Source: Candidatus Tectimicrobiota bacterium (GTDB lineage Bacteria; JACPUC01). Taken from it: a DNA stretch of 64,000 nucleotides. Position numbers and translations under genes: made by a program. How positions within the stretch are numbered: position 1 is the first letter of the stretch; each line of letters begins with the position of its first letter. The notes below the pieces were generated by a model. It did not search any database, was not told the origin of the DNA, and was given only the letters and a program-made list of their open reading frames with translations. The stretch covers positions 1 to 64,000 of the forward strand of contig JACPUC010000027.1 of assembly GCA_016192455.1 (NCBI GenBank). Reading direction: 5' to 3'. Shown piece after piece: positions 57,254 to 64,000 of the stretch.

Positions 57254-59647
57254 ATGGAACAGGCGGAGCGCACCATCCATCGAGTGCAAAGCTACTGCGC
57301 CACCTCGTGTTCGCACTGCGGGGTGATCTGCGAAGTCGAGGACGGGAAACTGACCAAGGTGCTGACCGATCCCGACCATCCGAACGGCGGCATCTGCATC
57401 AAAGGGAAGGCGGGGCCGGAGGTCATCTATCATCCCCAGCGTCTCCTGCAGCCGCTGAAACGCACCACCCCGAAGGGGAGCAAGGACCCCGGCTGGCAAC
57501 GCATTAGCTGGGACGAGGCGCTGGACACCATGGCGAGCACGTTGCGCGAGCTGCGCGAACGCCATGGCGCGGAATCGGTGGTCTTCTGCCGCCCGGCCCC
57601 CGGCGGCTCCAGCGCCTGCGATTACGACCACTTCGTGATGCGCTTCGCCAACGCCTTCGGCAGCCCCAACACCGTGGCGACGACGCACGTCTGCAACTGG
57701 CACAAGGACGTGGGATCGAGCTACACCTACGGCATCGGCATTCCGCCCGCCGACTTCCGGCGCGCCGCCTGCATCCTCATCTGGGGGCATAACCCCACCG
57801 CGAGCTGGCATATCCATGCCCAGCGCATCAGCCGCGCCAAGGCGCGCGGCGCCAAGCTGCTCGTCATCGATCCGCTGCGCAACCGGCTCGCCGCCAAGGC
57901 CGACCTGTGGCTTCAGGTGCGCCCCGGCAGCGACGGCGCCCTGGCCCTCAGCCTGATCGCCACGCTGATCGAGGAAGAGCTCTACGACGCCGCATTCGTC
58001 AGGAGCTGGACCAACGCCCCGTTCCTGGTGCGCCCGGATACCGGCGCCCTCCTGCGCGCGGCCGATCTCCAGGAGGATGGCGGAGAGGGCTACGTCGTGT
58101 GGGATGAGAGCCGCGGCGCCCCGGTCAGCCATCTCCGCCTGCGCGACCATGCCGTCCGCCCGGCGCTGCGGGGCACCTACCACGTCAGCCTGGCGGACGG
58201 GCGCACCCTGAGCTGCCGGCCGGCGTTCGAGGGGCTGGCCGAGCTGGCCGCCGCCTACACGCCGGAACGCGCCGCAGCCATCCATTGGGTGCCGGCCCAG
58301 CAGGTGCGCGCCGCGGCTCGCATGTTCACCCAGAACGGCCCCTCCTGCTACTACACGTACAATGGGCTGGAGCAACATACGAATGCGATGCAGACGAATC
58401 GAGCCGTCTGCATCTTCTATGCACTCAGCGGCTTTTTTGACGCGCCGGGCGGCAATGTGATCTTCCCGACGGTGCCGAGCAAGAACCTGCAAGGCACGGA
58501 GTTCCTGCCGGCCGAGCAAGCGCGGCGGCGCCTGGGAATCGAGAAACGTCCACTCGGGCCGCCGTCTACCGGGGCGGTCCAGGCTTACGAGGTCTACACC
58601 GCGATCCTGACCGGGAAACCTTATCCGGTGAAAGGGTTCGTGAGTTTCGGCGGCAATATCGTGCAGGCGAATGGGGACAGCCAGCGGGGTTACGAAGCCC
58701 TCAGACAACTCGATTTCTATGCCCAGGTGGAGCTGTTCGAGACCCCCACGTCCCGCCTCGCCGACCTTCTGCTCCCCGCCGCAACCCATTGGGAAGCGGG
58801 CACGCTGAGGGTGGGCTTCGGTCAGGATGAAACCACGTCGGGCTATGTGCAGTACCGTCAGCCTGTCATCGAACCGCTGGGCGAGAGTCGCCCCGACGTG
58901 CGGATCATCTTCGATCTGGCGCAGCGGATGTGCCTGGGGGAGAAGTTTTGGCGCGGCGACATCGAGGCGGCCTGGCGCGAGCAGCTCAGCCCCTCCGGTT
59001 TGAACCTGGAAGAGCTGCGGCGCCATCCGGGCGGCGTCAATGTGCCGCTGCCGGTGCGCTTCCGCAAGTACCGCGGCGCCGACGAGCCGTCCGCCACGGC
59101 GCCGGCCTTCAACACCCCCACCGGCAAGATCGAGATTTACTCCGAGCGCTTCCTCGCCCACGGCTTCGCGCCCTTGCCGGTGTACGAGGAGCCCTTCTAC
59201 AGCGAGGCGCGCAACCCTGATCTGGCGCGGCAGTACCCGCACATCCTCATCACCGTCAAGGTCCTGCAATTCTGTCACGGCCAGCACCGCGCCATGCCAA
59301 GCCTGCGCGGGGCGGTGCCCTATCCCACCATCGAGGTTCATCCCCAAACCGCGGCGGCTCTGCGGATTGCGGACGGCGAGTGGGTGGCGGTGGAAACCTT
59401 CCACGGCTCCGTGCGCCTGAAGGCGAGCCTCAGCACCCGCCTCGATCCACGCGTCGTCGTGGCGCAGCATGGCTGGTGGCAGGAATGCCCCGGCCTTGAC
59501 TTGCCGGGCTTCGATCCGTTCAGCTCCAGCGGCGCCAATATCAACCTGGTCTACACCAATGACCAGGTCGACCCCATCACCGGCTCGGTGCCGTTCAAAT
59601 CGTTCCGCTGCCGCTTGCGCAAGCTCGCGGCCGACGCGGCGGAGTAA
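57254..59647 (+). CDS. Molybdopterin-dependent oxidoreductase (DMSO-reductase family catalytic subunit)
   Basis: 797 aa. An N-terminal 4Fe-4S site is formed by CSHCGVIC with a fourth Cys in GGICIKGKAG (Cys19, Cys22, Cys26, Cys48); another Cys is at 15. The bis-MGD domains follow with LIWGHNPTASWHIHAQRI and AKLLVIDPLRNRLAAKADLWLQVRPGSDGALALSLI. The metal ligand is likely Cys147 in THVCNWHKD. The C-terminal molydopterin-dinucleotide-binding domain includes VVVAQHGWW. There is no Tat signal, so it is cytoplasmic. Layout resembles the acetylene hydratase/thiosulfate reductase/transhydroxylase group. No electron-transfer subunit gene adjoins, which fits a non-redox or hydroxylase-type reaction but does not prove it. 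Confidence 0.88.
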   Translation: MEQAERTIHRVQSYCATSCSHCGVICEVEDGKLTKVLTDPDHPNGGICIKGKAGPEVIYHPQRLLQPLKRTTPKGSKDPGWQRISWDEALDTMASTLRELRERHGAESVVFCRPAPGGSSACDYDHFVMRFANAFGSPNTVATTHVCNWHKDVGSSYTYGIGIPPADFRRAACILIWGHNPTASWHIHAQRISRAKARGAKLLVIDPLRNRLAAKADLWLQVRPGSDGALALSLIATLIEEELYDAAFVRSWTNAPFLVRPDTGALLRAADLQEDGGEGYVVWDESRGAPVSHLRLRDHAVRPALRGTYHVSLADGRTLSCRPAFEGLAELAAAYTPERAAAIHWVPAQQVRAAARMFTQNGPSCYYTYNGLEQHTNAMQTNRAVCIFYALSGFFDAPGGNVIFPTVPSKNLQGTEFLPAEQARRRLGIEKRPLGPPSTGAVQAYEVYTAILTGKPYPVKGFVSFGGNIVQANGDSQRGYEALRQLDFYAQVELFETPTSRLADLLLPAATHWEAGTLRVGFGQDETTSGYVQYRQPVIEPLGESRPDVRIIFDLAQRMCLGEKFWRGDIEAAWREQLSPSGLNLEELRRHPGGVNVPLPVRFRKYRGADEPSATAPAFNTPTGKIEIYSERFLAHGFAPLPVYEEPFYSEARNPDLARQYPHILITVKVLQFCHGQHRAMPSLRGAVPYPTIEVHPQTAAALRIADGEWVAVETFHGSVRLKASLSTRLDPRVVVAQHGWWQECPGLDLPGFDPFSSSGANINLVYTNDQVDPITGSVPFKSFRCRLRKLAADAAE

Positions 59648-59695
59648 CCCTGGCCGCGGCCGGTCAAAAAACCGTGCGCCGAACAGAAGCGGGAG

Positions 59696-60184
59696 GTGAA
59701 CCGCGAAGAGCGGCGGGGTTCACCTCTCCGGGAAGTACGTGATTCTCCAGCGTGGCGCTGGCGTTCAGTGGTCGCCGGACTGGCTCTACGGGGAGCAGCC
59801 GGACCCCGCGGTGCAGCACGACAACAGGCTGCCCTCATCCGGTCGCCGGGGTTCGACGAGTTGGCGGAGGGGCTGCAAGCCATTCTCTTAGGTGAGGGGA
59901 TGGTGCAGGGGGTCGGCGGACTGACCGCGGAGGCGGCGCAGCACCTCATGCGCCTCGACGTGGTGAGTCGCGAGTGACCGCCGACCGCGGAGTTCTACCG
60001 GCAGGAGTTGGCGGCCTTCCACGATGAGCAGAGGAAGAGACGGGCGGAGAGGGTGGAGGTGCGGCGGAACGAGGACGAGAAGCTCATCGAGCTGGTGCAA
60101 CGGTTGCGGGGCCACCCGAAGCTGCGGGCCGTCGTCTCCGAGATGGTCAAGAAGATGATCGAGGTGTACGAGAAGGAGTCGTGA
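59696..60184 (+). pseudogene. Reading frame interrupted by an in-frame TGA (unknown protein)
   Basis: From GTG at 59696 one frame reads to TGA at 59975-59977 (ending HLMRLDVVSRE). The same frame continues without a break after the stop as PPTAEFYRQELAAFHDEQRKRRAERVEV...KLIELVQRLRGHPKLRAVVSEMVKKMIEVYEKES to a second TGA at 60182. The second part is charged and helical and clearly coding-like. I do not recognise the family. It is most simply a gene broken by a nonsense mutation; recoding is not supported by any known element here. Confidence 0.4.
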
Positions 60185-60421
60185 GGAGTAGGTGGCGCAA
60201 TGTAACTGAAGCTCCGTCCGCGGCGGGCGCGTGGAGCATTATTATCGGTATTTCAATGGGTTGGCAAAGTAATGCGGTGTAACGCCCGCCGGCCGGGTGG
60301 GAAAGGCCGGTGCTTGGCATTGACGTTGCGTATACATTGTCACAGATTTGTGGTAGAGGCTACCCCTGGCTGAAAACCCAGAAGAGTATAGAGCCTCGGG
60401 CTGGACGCGCAGGTAAACTAA

Positions 60422-60808
60422 ATGGCTGACCAACCAGAACAACAACCTTCTCGGCCTCCGCAGCCGTTGCCGCCACTGCAACCGCCAATCCGGCAGCCGC
60501 CACTTTTCTATAGCAACGTGGCACGCGTTATGCATACTGAATATGATGTGTTCATAGATTTTGCGACACGCTTACCGGATACACCAGACTTTGCAGCCAT
60601 AAGTGCCAGGATTGTGATGAGTCCTCAGCATACAAAGGCGCTCCTGAAGGCTCTTTTTGAGCATCTAAAGAAGTACGAAGAATCCTACGGAAAGATTCCA
60701 TTGCCTGGAGATTTTGTAATGGAAAAGTCTATTAAGGAGTTCTTTAACAACGTTGAGCGCAGTAAACCGGGTGAAGGAGAGACCAATGCAGGGGTACAAG
60801 GTCCGTGA
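60422..60808 (+). CDS. DUF3467 domain protein
   Basis: 128 aa. After a Pro/Gln-rich N-terminus of about 27 residues comes PLFYSNVARVMHTEYDVFIDFATRLPD and then ARIVMSPQHTKALLKALFEHLKKYEESYGKI, the DUF3467 pattern. The gene is AT-richer than its surroundings and overlaps the antitoxin gene by 23 bases. The function of DUF3467 is not established. The ATG at 60422 has only a weak upstream ribosome site. The preceding 237 bases (60185-60421) are low in GC and must hold the promoter, which I cannot define. Confidence 0.75.
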   Translation: MADQPEQQPSRPPQPLPPLQPPIRQPPLFYSNVARVMHTEYDVFIDFATRLPDTPDFAAISARIVMSPQHTKALLKALFEHLKKYEESYGKIPLPGDFVMEKSIKEFFNNVERSKPGEGETNAGVQGP

Positions 60809-61013
60809 AGTATCAGCGGATGAAGTAATTTCTAAGGACCTGTTTGAAGTGTGGCCACGCATGGGTGCCTATGTTCATATCACGCACGCGCGAGATGTTA
60901 CCTTTTACGTACAGGAGAATGAGGACGAAGACGACCTGCGCGCTCACCGTCTAGCGATGCAGGAAGAGGGGGGGCGTCCTTGGGGCGATGTGAAACGAGA
61001 GCTGGAACTTTAG
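60786..61013 (+). CDS. Putative type II antitoxin
   Basis: 75 aa. MQGYKVREVSADEVISKDLFEVWPRMGAYVHITHARDVTFYVQ, then an acidic, helical C-terminus (ENEDEDDLRAHRLAMQEEGGRPWGDVKRELEL) suited to wrapping a RelE-type toxin. The ATG at 60786 has AAGGAG eight bases upstream, inside the end of the DUF3467 gene. The toxin follows after six bases. I do not recognise a named antitoxin family; the call rests on size, charge and position. Confidence 0.6.
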   Translation: MQGYKVREVSADEVISKDLFEVWPRMGAYVHITHARDVTFYVQENEDEDDLRAHRLAMQEEGGRPWGDVKRELEL

Positions 61014-61019
61014 ACCCCC

Positions 61020-61277
61020 TTGCCATATCAGGTGATTCTCAAGCCCGGCGCTCAACGCGACCTTAAGCGCCTCGACAATCCAGTGCGCAAAAGGGTTGCG
61101 GTTGCTTTAGATCGGCTCCTGGAAAATCCTCGACACCATGGAGTCACACCCCTGGTTGAGGGGGAAAATGTGTATCGCGTCAGGGTTGGAGAATGGCGTA
61201 TCATTTTTGAAATTGCTGATAACGAATCACTCGTAACAGTCTCTCGGATCCGACACCGCCGCGACGCCTATCGTTAG
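61020..61277 (+). CDS. RelE/ParE family toxin (mRNA interferase-like)
   Basis: 85 aa. PYQVILKPGAQRDLKRLDNPVRKRVAVALDRLLENP, VYRVRVGEWRIIFEIADNESLVTVSRIRHRRDAYR is the full RelE fold, with the basic residues of the final strand expected in ribosome-dependent RNases of the RelE group. The start is TTG at 61020, immediately after the antitoxin. It completes a three-gene low-GC module with DUF3467 and the antitoxin, likely acquired horizontally. Confidence 0.87.
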   Translation: MPYQVILKPGAQRDLKRLDNPVRKRVAVALDRLLENPRHHGVTPLVEGENVYRVRVGEWRIIFEIADNESLVTVSRIRHRRDAYR

Positions 61278-61450
61278 CAAACGAGGATCAGTGAACACTA
61301 TAAATCCAGAAAAATTCTAATTCTTATCGTTGCCTTGAAACCAGTTTGCTGGGCCATTCCTCCCCCAACATGATGCAATGCTGATCAAAAAGTAGACCAT
61401 ATAATACAATGGACGCTATAGCAATAACGTCCCCTGGGAAAACACTTGTG

Positions 61451-61593
61451 TTAGTTGAATTCTTCCAGCGTCTCCATCGCCGCCTCCGCCCGCTTCGCAT
61501 CGCCCTCGGGCATCAGCACGCCGTCGAACGGCGCCGGCGCGTCCTTCTTCAGCCAGGCCCAGCCCTTGTCGCCTACGGGGGTTGGACGTAAAC
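61451..61593 (-). pseudogene. Coding remnant of unknown protein
   Basis: On the minus strand this reads VGDKGWAWLKKDAPAPFDGVLMPEGDAKRAEAAMETLEEFN and stops at TAA (61451-61453). The composition is strongly protein-like, but there is no start codon. A likely frameshift lies near 61580, because the adjacent frame reads TEFVYVQPP before a TAG. I do not recognise the family. Confidence 0.35.
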
Positions 61594-61615
61594 GAACTCG
61601 GTTCTCTCGAAGGCG

Positions 61616-61726
61616 TTAGGAAACGCGCACCCCGAGGCCGCGACGAGCCGCGAAGTGGGCCATCAGCGCGTCCGATGCCATTTTCAGCACCGGGCCGGCC
61701 AGTAGAATCAACAGGGTTGACCACAT
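61616..61726 (-). CDS. Possible 36-aa membrane peptide
   Basis: ATG at 61726 preceded by AAGGAG with seven bases spacing. The product MWSTLLILLAGPVLKMASDA... has one hydrophobic segment and ends GLGVRVS. It lies between two coding remnants on the same strand, so it could be part of a decayed phage-like or mobile cassette. Upstream on this strand (61727-61901) another frame reads MERLTAMGYADEVVQWGASKLGDSIDSKIAL, also coding-like. Weakly supported. Confidence 0.3.
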   Translation of the reverse strand: MWSTLLILLAGPVLKMASDALMAHFAARRGLGVRVS

Positions 61727-62487
61727 GGCGAGCTCCTTGCGCCGCCTTGGGCTGCTCCTGGGTCGGCTGCCCGACAGGCGGATCAAGCTCGCCTCGGTCG
61801 CGCGTCCGCAGGGCGATCTTGCTGTCGATGGAGTCGCCGAGTTTGGAGGCGCCCCATTGCACCACCTCGTCGGCGTACCCCATGGCGGTCAGGCGCTCCA
61901 TAAGAAGTCGCCCCTCACCCTCCCCGCCGGCCCCCCTTGCTAATAACGCGCGATGATTCCCCCGCCTCTCCTGACGCTCTGTCTGCGGGGAGCGTACACC
62001 CTCAGCCACACCTGCTTGGCGCCGGCGTTCGCCGCCCGCGCATCCCTGACAAGCCAGCGCCGAGTGCGCCGCACCTTGACTTAGCACAATGGATAACGTA
62101 TATGCTCTGCGGGAGAGCCACCCGACCTCTCGCTCCGCTCGCCGACCGTGTGTGACGCCAGCGCTTGCCGCCAACACTCGCCCCCCTCAGGTTCCTCCCA
62201 GCGACAAGCTTCGGTGGCGCTGAAGGTTTTGCGGGGGAGACTCTCCTTTTCGACTCATCATGCATCTTCCGAGAAGGGAAAAGTAAAAATCAGTGGGCAT
62301 TCCCTAAGCAATAGGTGTAAGAAGTTCGCTGACGACCTTGAGGCGTTGCGGGCGGCCCGATATGGGGGCGGTGGGGGCCGCGCTCTCCCACGCGCCGGCA
62401 GGTCGGACGCAGACAGGCGAGGGGGCGAGGTTCCCTCGCACAACCTGGGGGACAGCAGAGGGGACGGTAGAGCGCAAGGAGAGCGTC

Positions 62488-64000
62488 ATGCCCTTGGACA
62501 TGAGCTTAAACGATAGAGTGAAGCCGGAACCGCCGACGCCCGAGGAGTTGGCCTGGGCCGCGAAGCTGCTGCCGGGCGACTACGAAATCTACAGCGAGAA
62601 GCTGAACATGATCTGCGTGGAGGCGAGGGAGATCTTCGCGCGCATGGGGGTCTCCGCGCTCATCCACGCGGGCGACATGGTGGTGGCCATGTACAGCGCC
62701 CAGGGTGACCAGATCACGGCGGTGGCGGGCACCTTCCTCCATTCGGTGACCGGCATCGTGCCGATCAAGTTCATTCTCAAGCACTGGTTGACCAATGAGT
62801 CCGTCGGCGTGCGCGAAGGCGACATCTTCTACTGCAACGACGCCCACTACGGCGGCGTGCACAACGCCGATCAGCTCGCCATCATGCCGGTCTTCTTTGA
62901 AGGGGAGTTGATCGCCTGGACCGTCGGGGCGGCGCATCAAACCGAGACCGGCGCCACCGAGCCGGGAGGCATGCCCGTCAGCGCCCGCAGCCGCTACGAC
63001 GAGGGCATGAGCCTGTCGCCGATCAAGATCGCCCAGAACTACCGCATGAAGGACGACCTCGTCGAGATGTGCGCCAACATGATCTCGCGGGCGCCGCGCA
63101 TGCAGGTGCTCGACATGAAGGCGCGGGCCGCGGCGGCCGACCGCATGCGGGTGCGCCTTCAGGAGCTGGCGCGCGCCAAGGGCGCCGGGTTCCTCAAGGG
63201 GCTGTTCCGTAGGATGCTGCAGCATACCGAGGAGGCGACGCGGGCCCGCATCGCAAGCTGGAACGATGGCGACTACCGCCACGTCGTCTTCACGGACACC
63301 ACCGGCCTGCGCGACGCCCTGGGGCGCATCTACCTGACGACGCGCAAGCGCGGCGATCAACTGGTCTTCGACTTCACCGGCACCTCGCCGGAGAACGAGG
63401 GGTCGTACCACGCCTTCCTCCATGTGGTGCGGGCCGCGGCGGCCTGCTACTTCTACCAGCACCCGTTCCATGACTTCCCGATCTCCTCCGGCCTCTACGC
63501 CCCCATGGAGTTCATCGCCCCCCAGGGGTGCATGCTGAACGCCAGCCCCGAGGCCGCCATCTGCAACTCTCCCATCATCCTCATGAACATCTGGCAGCCC
63601 CTCTGCATCACCTTCTCGAAGATGATGTTCGACAGCCCGATGCGGCATCTCTGCACCGGCTATGTCAACGCGGCCGGCAGCGGCGGCGTCATGAGCGGCG
63701 TCAACCAGTGGGGCGTGCGGCAGACCGACATGCTCAGCTATCCCCTCAACTCCGCCGGCGCCGGCGCCCGGCACGACATGGACGGCGTGGATAACTACGG
63801 CTTCCCCTATGCCCCCACCGGCAAGGGCGCCGAGGTGGAAGACTGCGAGAACGAGCAGGGACACCTGCACCTCTTCCAGCGCCGTCTGCGCGATTACCTC
63901 GGCTTCGGCAAATATCGCGGCGGCATCGGCCTGACGGCCGCCTACACGCCGCACCTGGTGCCGCGCATCGCCTACATGAACTTCGCCAAGGAATCGCGCT
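62488..64000 (+). CDS. hyuB: Hydantoinase B/acetone carboxylase alpha-like protein (copy 4, cut by window end)
   Basis: 504 codons are visible without a stop; the gene continues past the window. From ATG at 62488 (AAGGAG eight bases upstream) it reads MPLDMSLNDRVKPEPPTPEEL, then LPGDYEIYSEKLNMICVEAREIF. The HyuB hallmark follows as REGDIFYCNDAHYGGVHNADQLAIMPVFF, with AHQTETGATEPGG and later FDFTGTSPENEGSY and KYRGGIGL. The long N-terminal part before the hallmark and its sequence differ from the other three HyuB proteins here, so it belongs to another branch, closer in layout to acetone/acetophenone carboxylase subunits. Neighbouring subunits should lie downstream. Confidence 0.88.
   Translation, partial: MPLDMSLNDRVKPEPPTPEELAWAAKLLPGDYEIYSEKLNMICVEAREIFARMGVSALIHAGDMVVAMYSAQGDQITAVAGTFLHSVTGIVPIKFILKHWLTNESVGVREGDIFYCNDAHYGGVHNADQLAIMPVFFEGELIAWTVGAAHQTETGATEPGGMPVSARSRYDEGMSLSPIKIAQNYRMKDDLVEMCANMISRAPRMQVLDMKARAAAADRMRVRLQELARAKGAGFLKGLFRRMLQHTEEATRARIASWNDGDYRHVVFTDTTGLRDALGRIYLTTRKRGDQLVFDFTGTSPENEGSYHAFLHVVRAAAACYFYQHPFHDFPISSGLYAPMEFIAPQGCMLNASPEAAICNSPIILMNIWQPLCITFSKMMFDSPMRHLCTGYVNAAGSGGVMSGVNQWGVRQTDMLSYPLNSAGAGARHDMDGVDNYGFPYAPTGKGAEVEDCENEQGHLHLFQRRLRDYLGFGKYRGGIGLTAAYTPHLVPRIAYMNFAKESR

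Larger units (their letters stand above)
61278..62487. other. 1.2-kb region of decayed, mixed-composition DNA
   Basis: Apart from the minus-strand remnants at 61451-61901, no intact gene is seen. 61278-61440 is AT-rich; 61902-62487 is mixed and holds no recognised repeat. The last 10 bases before 62488 provide the ribosome binding site AAGGAG for the HyuB-type gene. The region looks like a junction between an acquired segment and the next metabolic cluster. Confidence 0.45.

Noticed and set aside
57176-59470. 764-codon open frame antisense to the molybdopterin enzyme
   Set aside because: Shadow frame; the plus strand has the 4Fe-4S cysteines and bis-MGD domains.
59975-59977. TGA as a selenocysteine codon
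   Set aside because: No SECIS-like hairpin is evident just downstream, no conserved redox motif surrounds the codon, and the protein family is unknown; a nonsense mutation is simpler.
62506-63954. 482-codon minus-strand open frame at the end of the window
   Set aside because: It is opposite the HyuB-type gene that runs open from 62488 to the window edge with conserved blocks.

Overview
The window is GC-rich DNA from a didermic (Gram-negative type) environmental bacterium. It carries a MreBCD-PBP2-RodA rod-shape operon, a CpoB/YbgF-type lipoprotein, a PpiD-like periplasmic foldase, and many periplasmic binding proteins, acetone-carboxylase/hydantoinase-like (Hyu) enzymes, a UbiD enzyme and a molybdopterin enzyme. 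This gene content and the dispersed palindromic repeats resemble uncultured soil/groundwater lineages such as Rokubacteria/Methylomirabilota or Tectomicrobia. No rRNA gene is present, so the assignment is an inference. I saw no rRNA, tRNA or cas genes.

Layout. 1-1450: tail of an IS110-family transposase, then a VapBC50-like toxin-antitoxin pair. 1719-9070 (minus): a catabolic operon of UbiD-family decarboxylase, solitary binding protein, HyuA, HyuB and an acetone-carboxylase gamma-like subunit. 9266-13016: two blocks of double-hairpin repeats flanking a two-subunit ThDP decarboxylase (minus) and a fumarate-reductase/AprA-like flavoprotein (plus). 13186-19289 (plus): a NitT/TauT-type ABC importer, a cyclase-family hydrolase and an amidohydrolase. 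19524-28818: mixed genes (Leu-type binding protein, radical SAM/SPASM protein, internally shortened DUF2182 protein, acyl-CoA synthetase, SnoaL-like protein, frameshifted exported protein, alpha/beta hydrolase, Rrf2 regulator, NosY-like permease remnant, dihydrouridine synthase). 28955-43748: housekeeping block (cpoB, rng, radical SAM-DUF2344 fusion, rodA, PBP2, mreD, mreC, mreB; divergent ppiD; 6-phosphogluconolactonase).

44258-59647: the most interesting accessory region. It holds HyuB-HyuA (minus), a divergent complete branched-chain-amino-acid-type ABC importer (binding protein, LivH, LivM, LivG, LivF), a second near-copy of the binding protein (minus), a second near-copy of HyuB (plus) and a molybdopterin oxidoreductase. 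Both divergent binding-protein/Hyu intergenic regions contain a perfect 12-bp palindrome of the form TGACA-WW-TGTCA, suggesting one shared regulator. The second intergenic region also contains two copies of a 28-bp palindromic repeat at a 61-bp period, with a parS-like palindrome between them.

59648-62487: AT-richer, disordered DNA with a stop-interrupted ORF, a DUF3467-antitoxin-RelE module and decayed coding remnants. 62488 to the end: a fourth HyuB-type gene, cut by the window edge.

Functionally the accessory genes describe uptake of small organic molecules followed by ATP-dependent carboxylation or ring opening (Hyu proteins), decarboxylation (UbiD, ThDP enzyme), hydrolysis (cyclase, amidohydrolase) and CoA activation. 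No substrate can be fixed from sequence alone.
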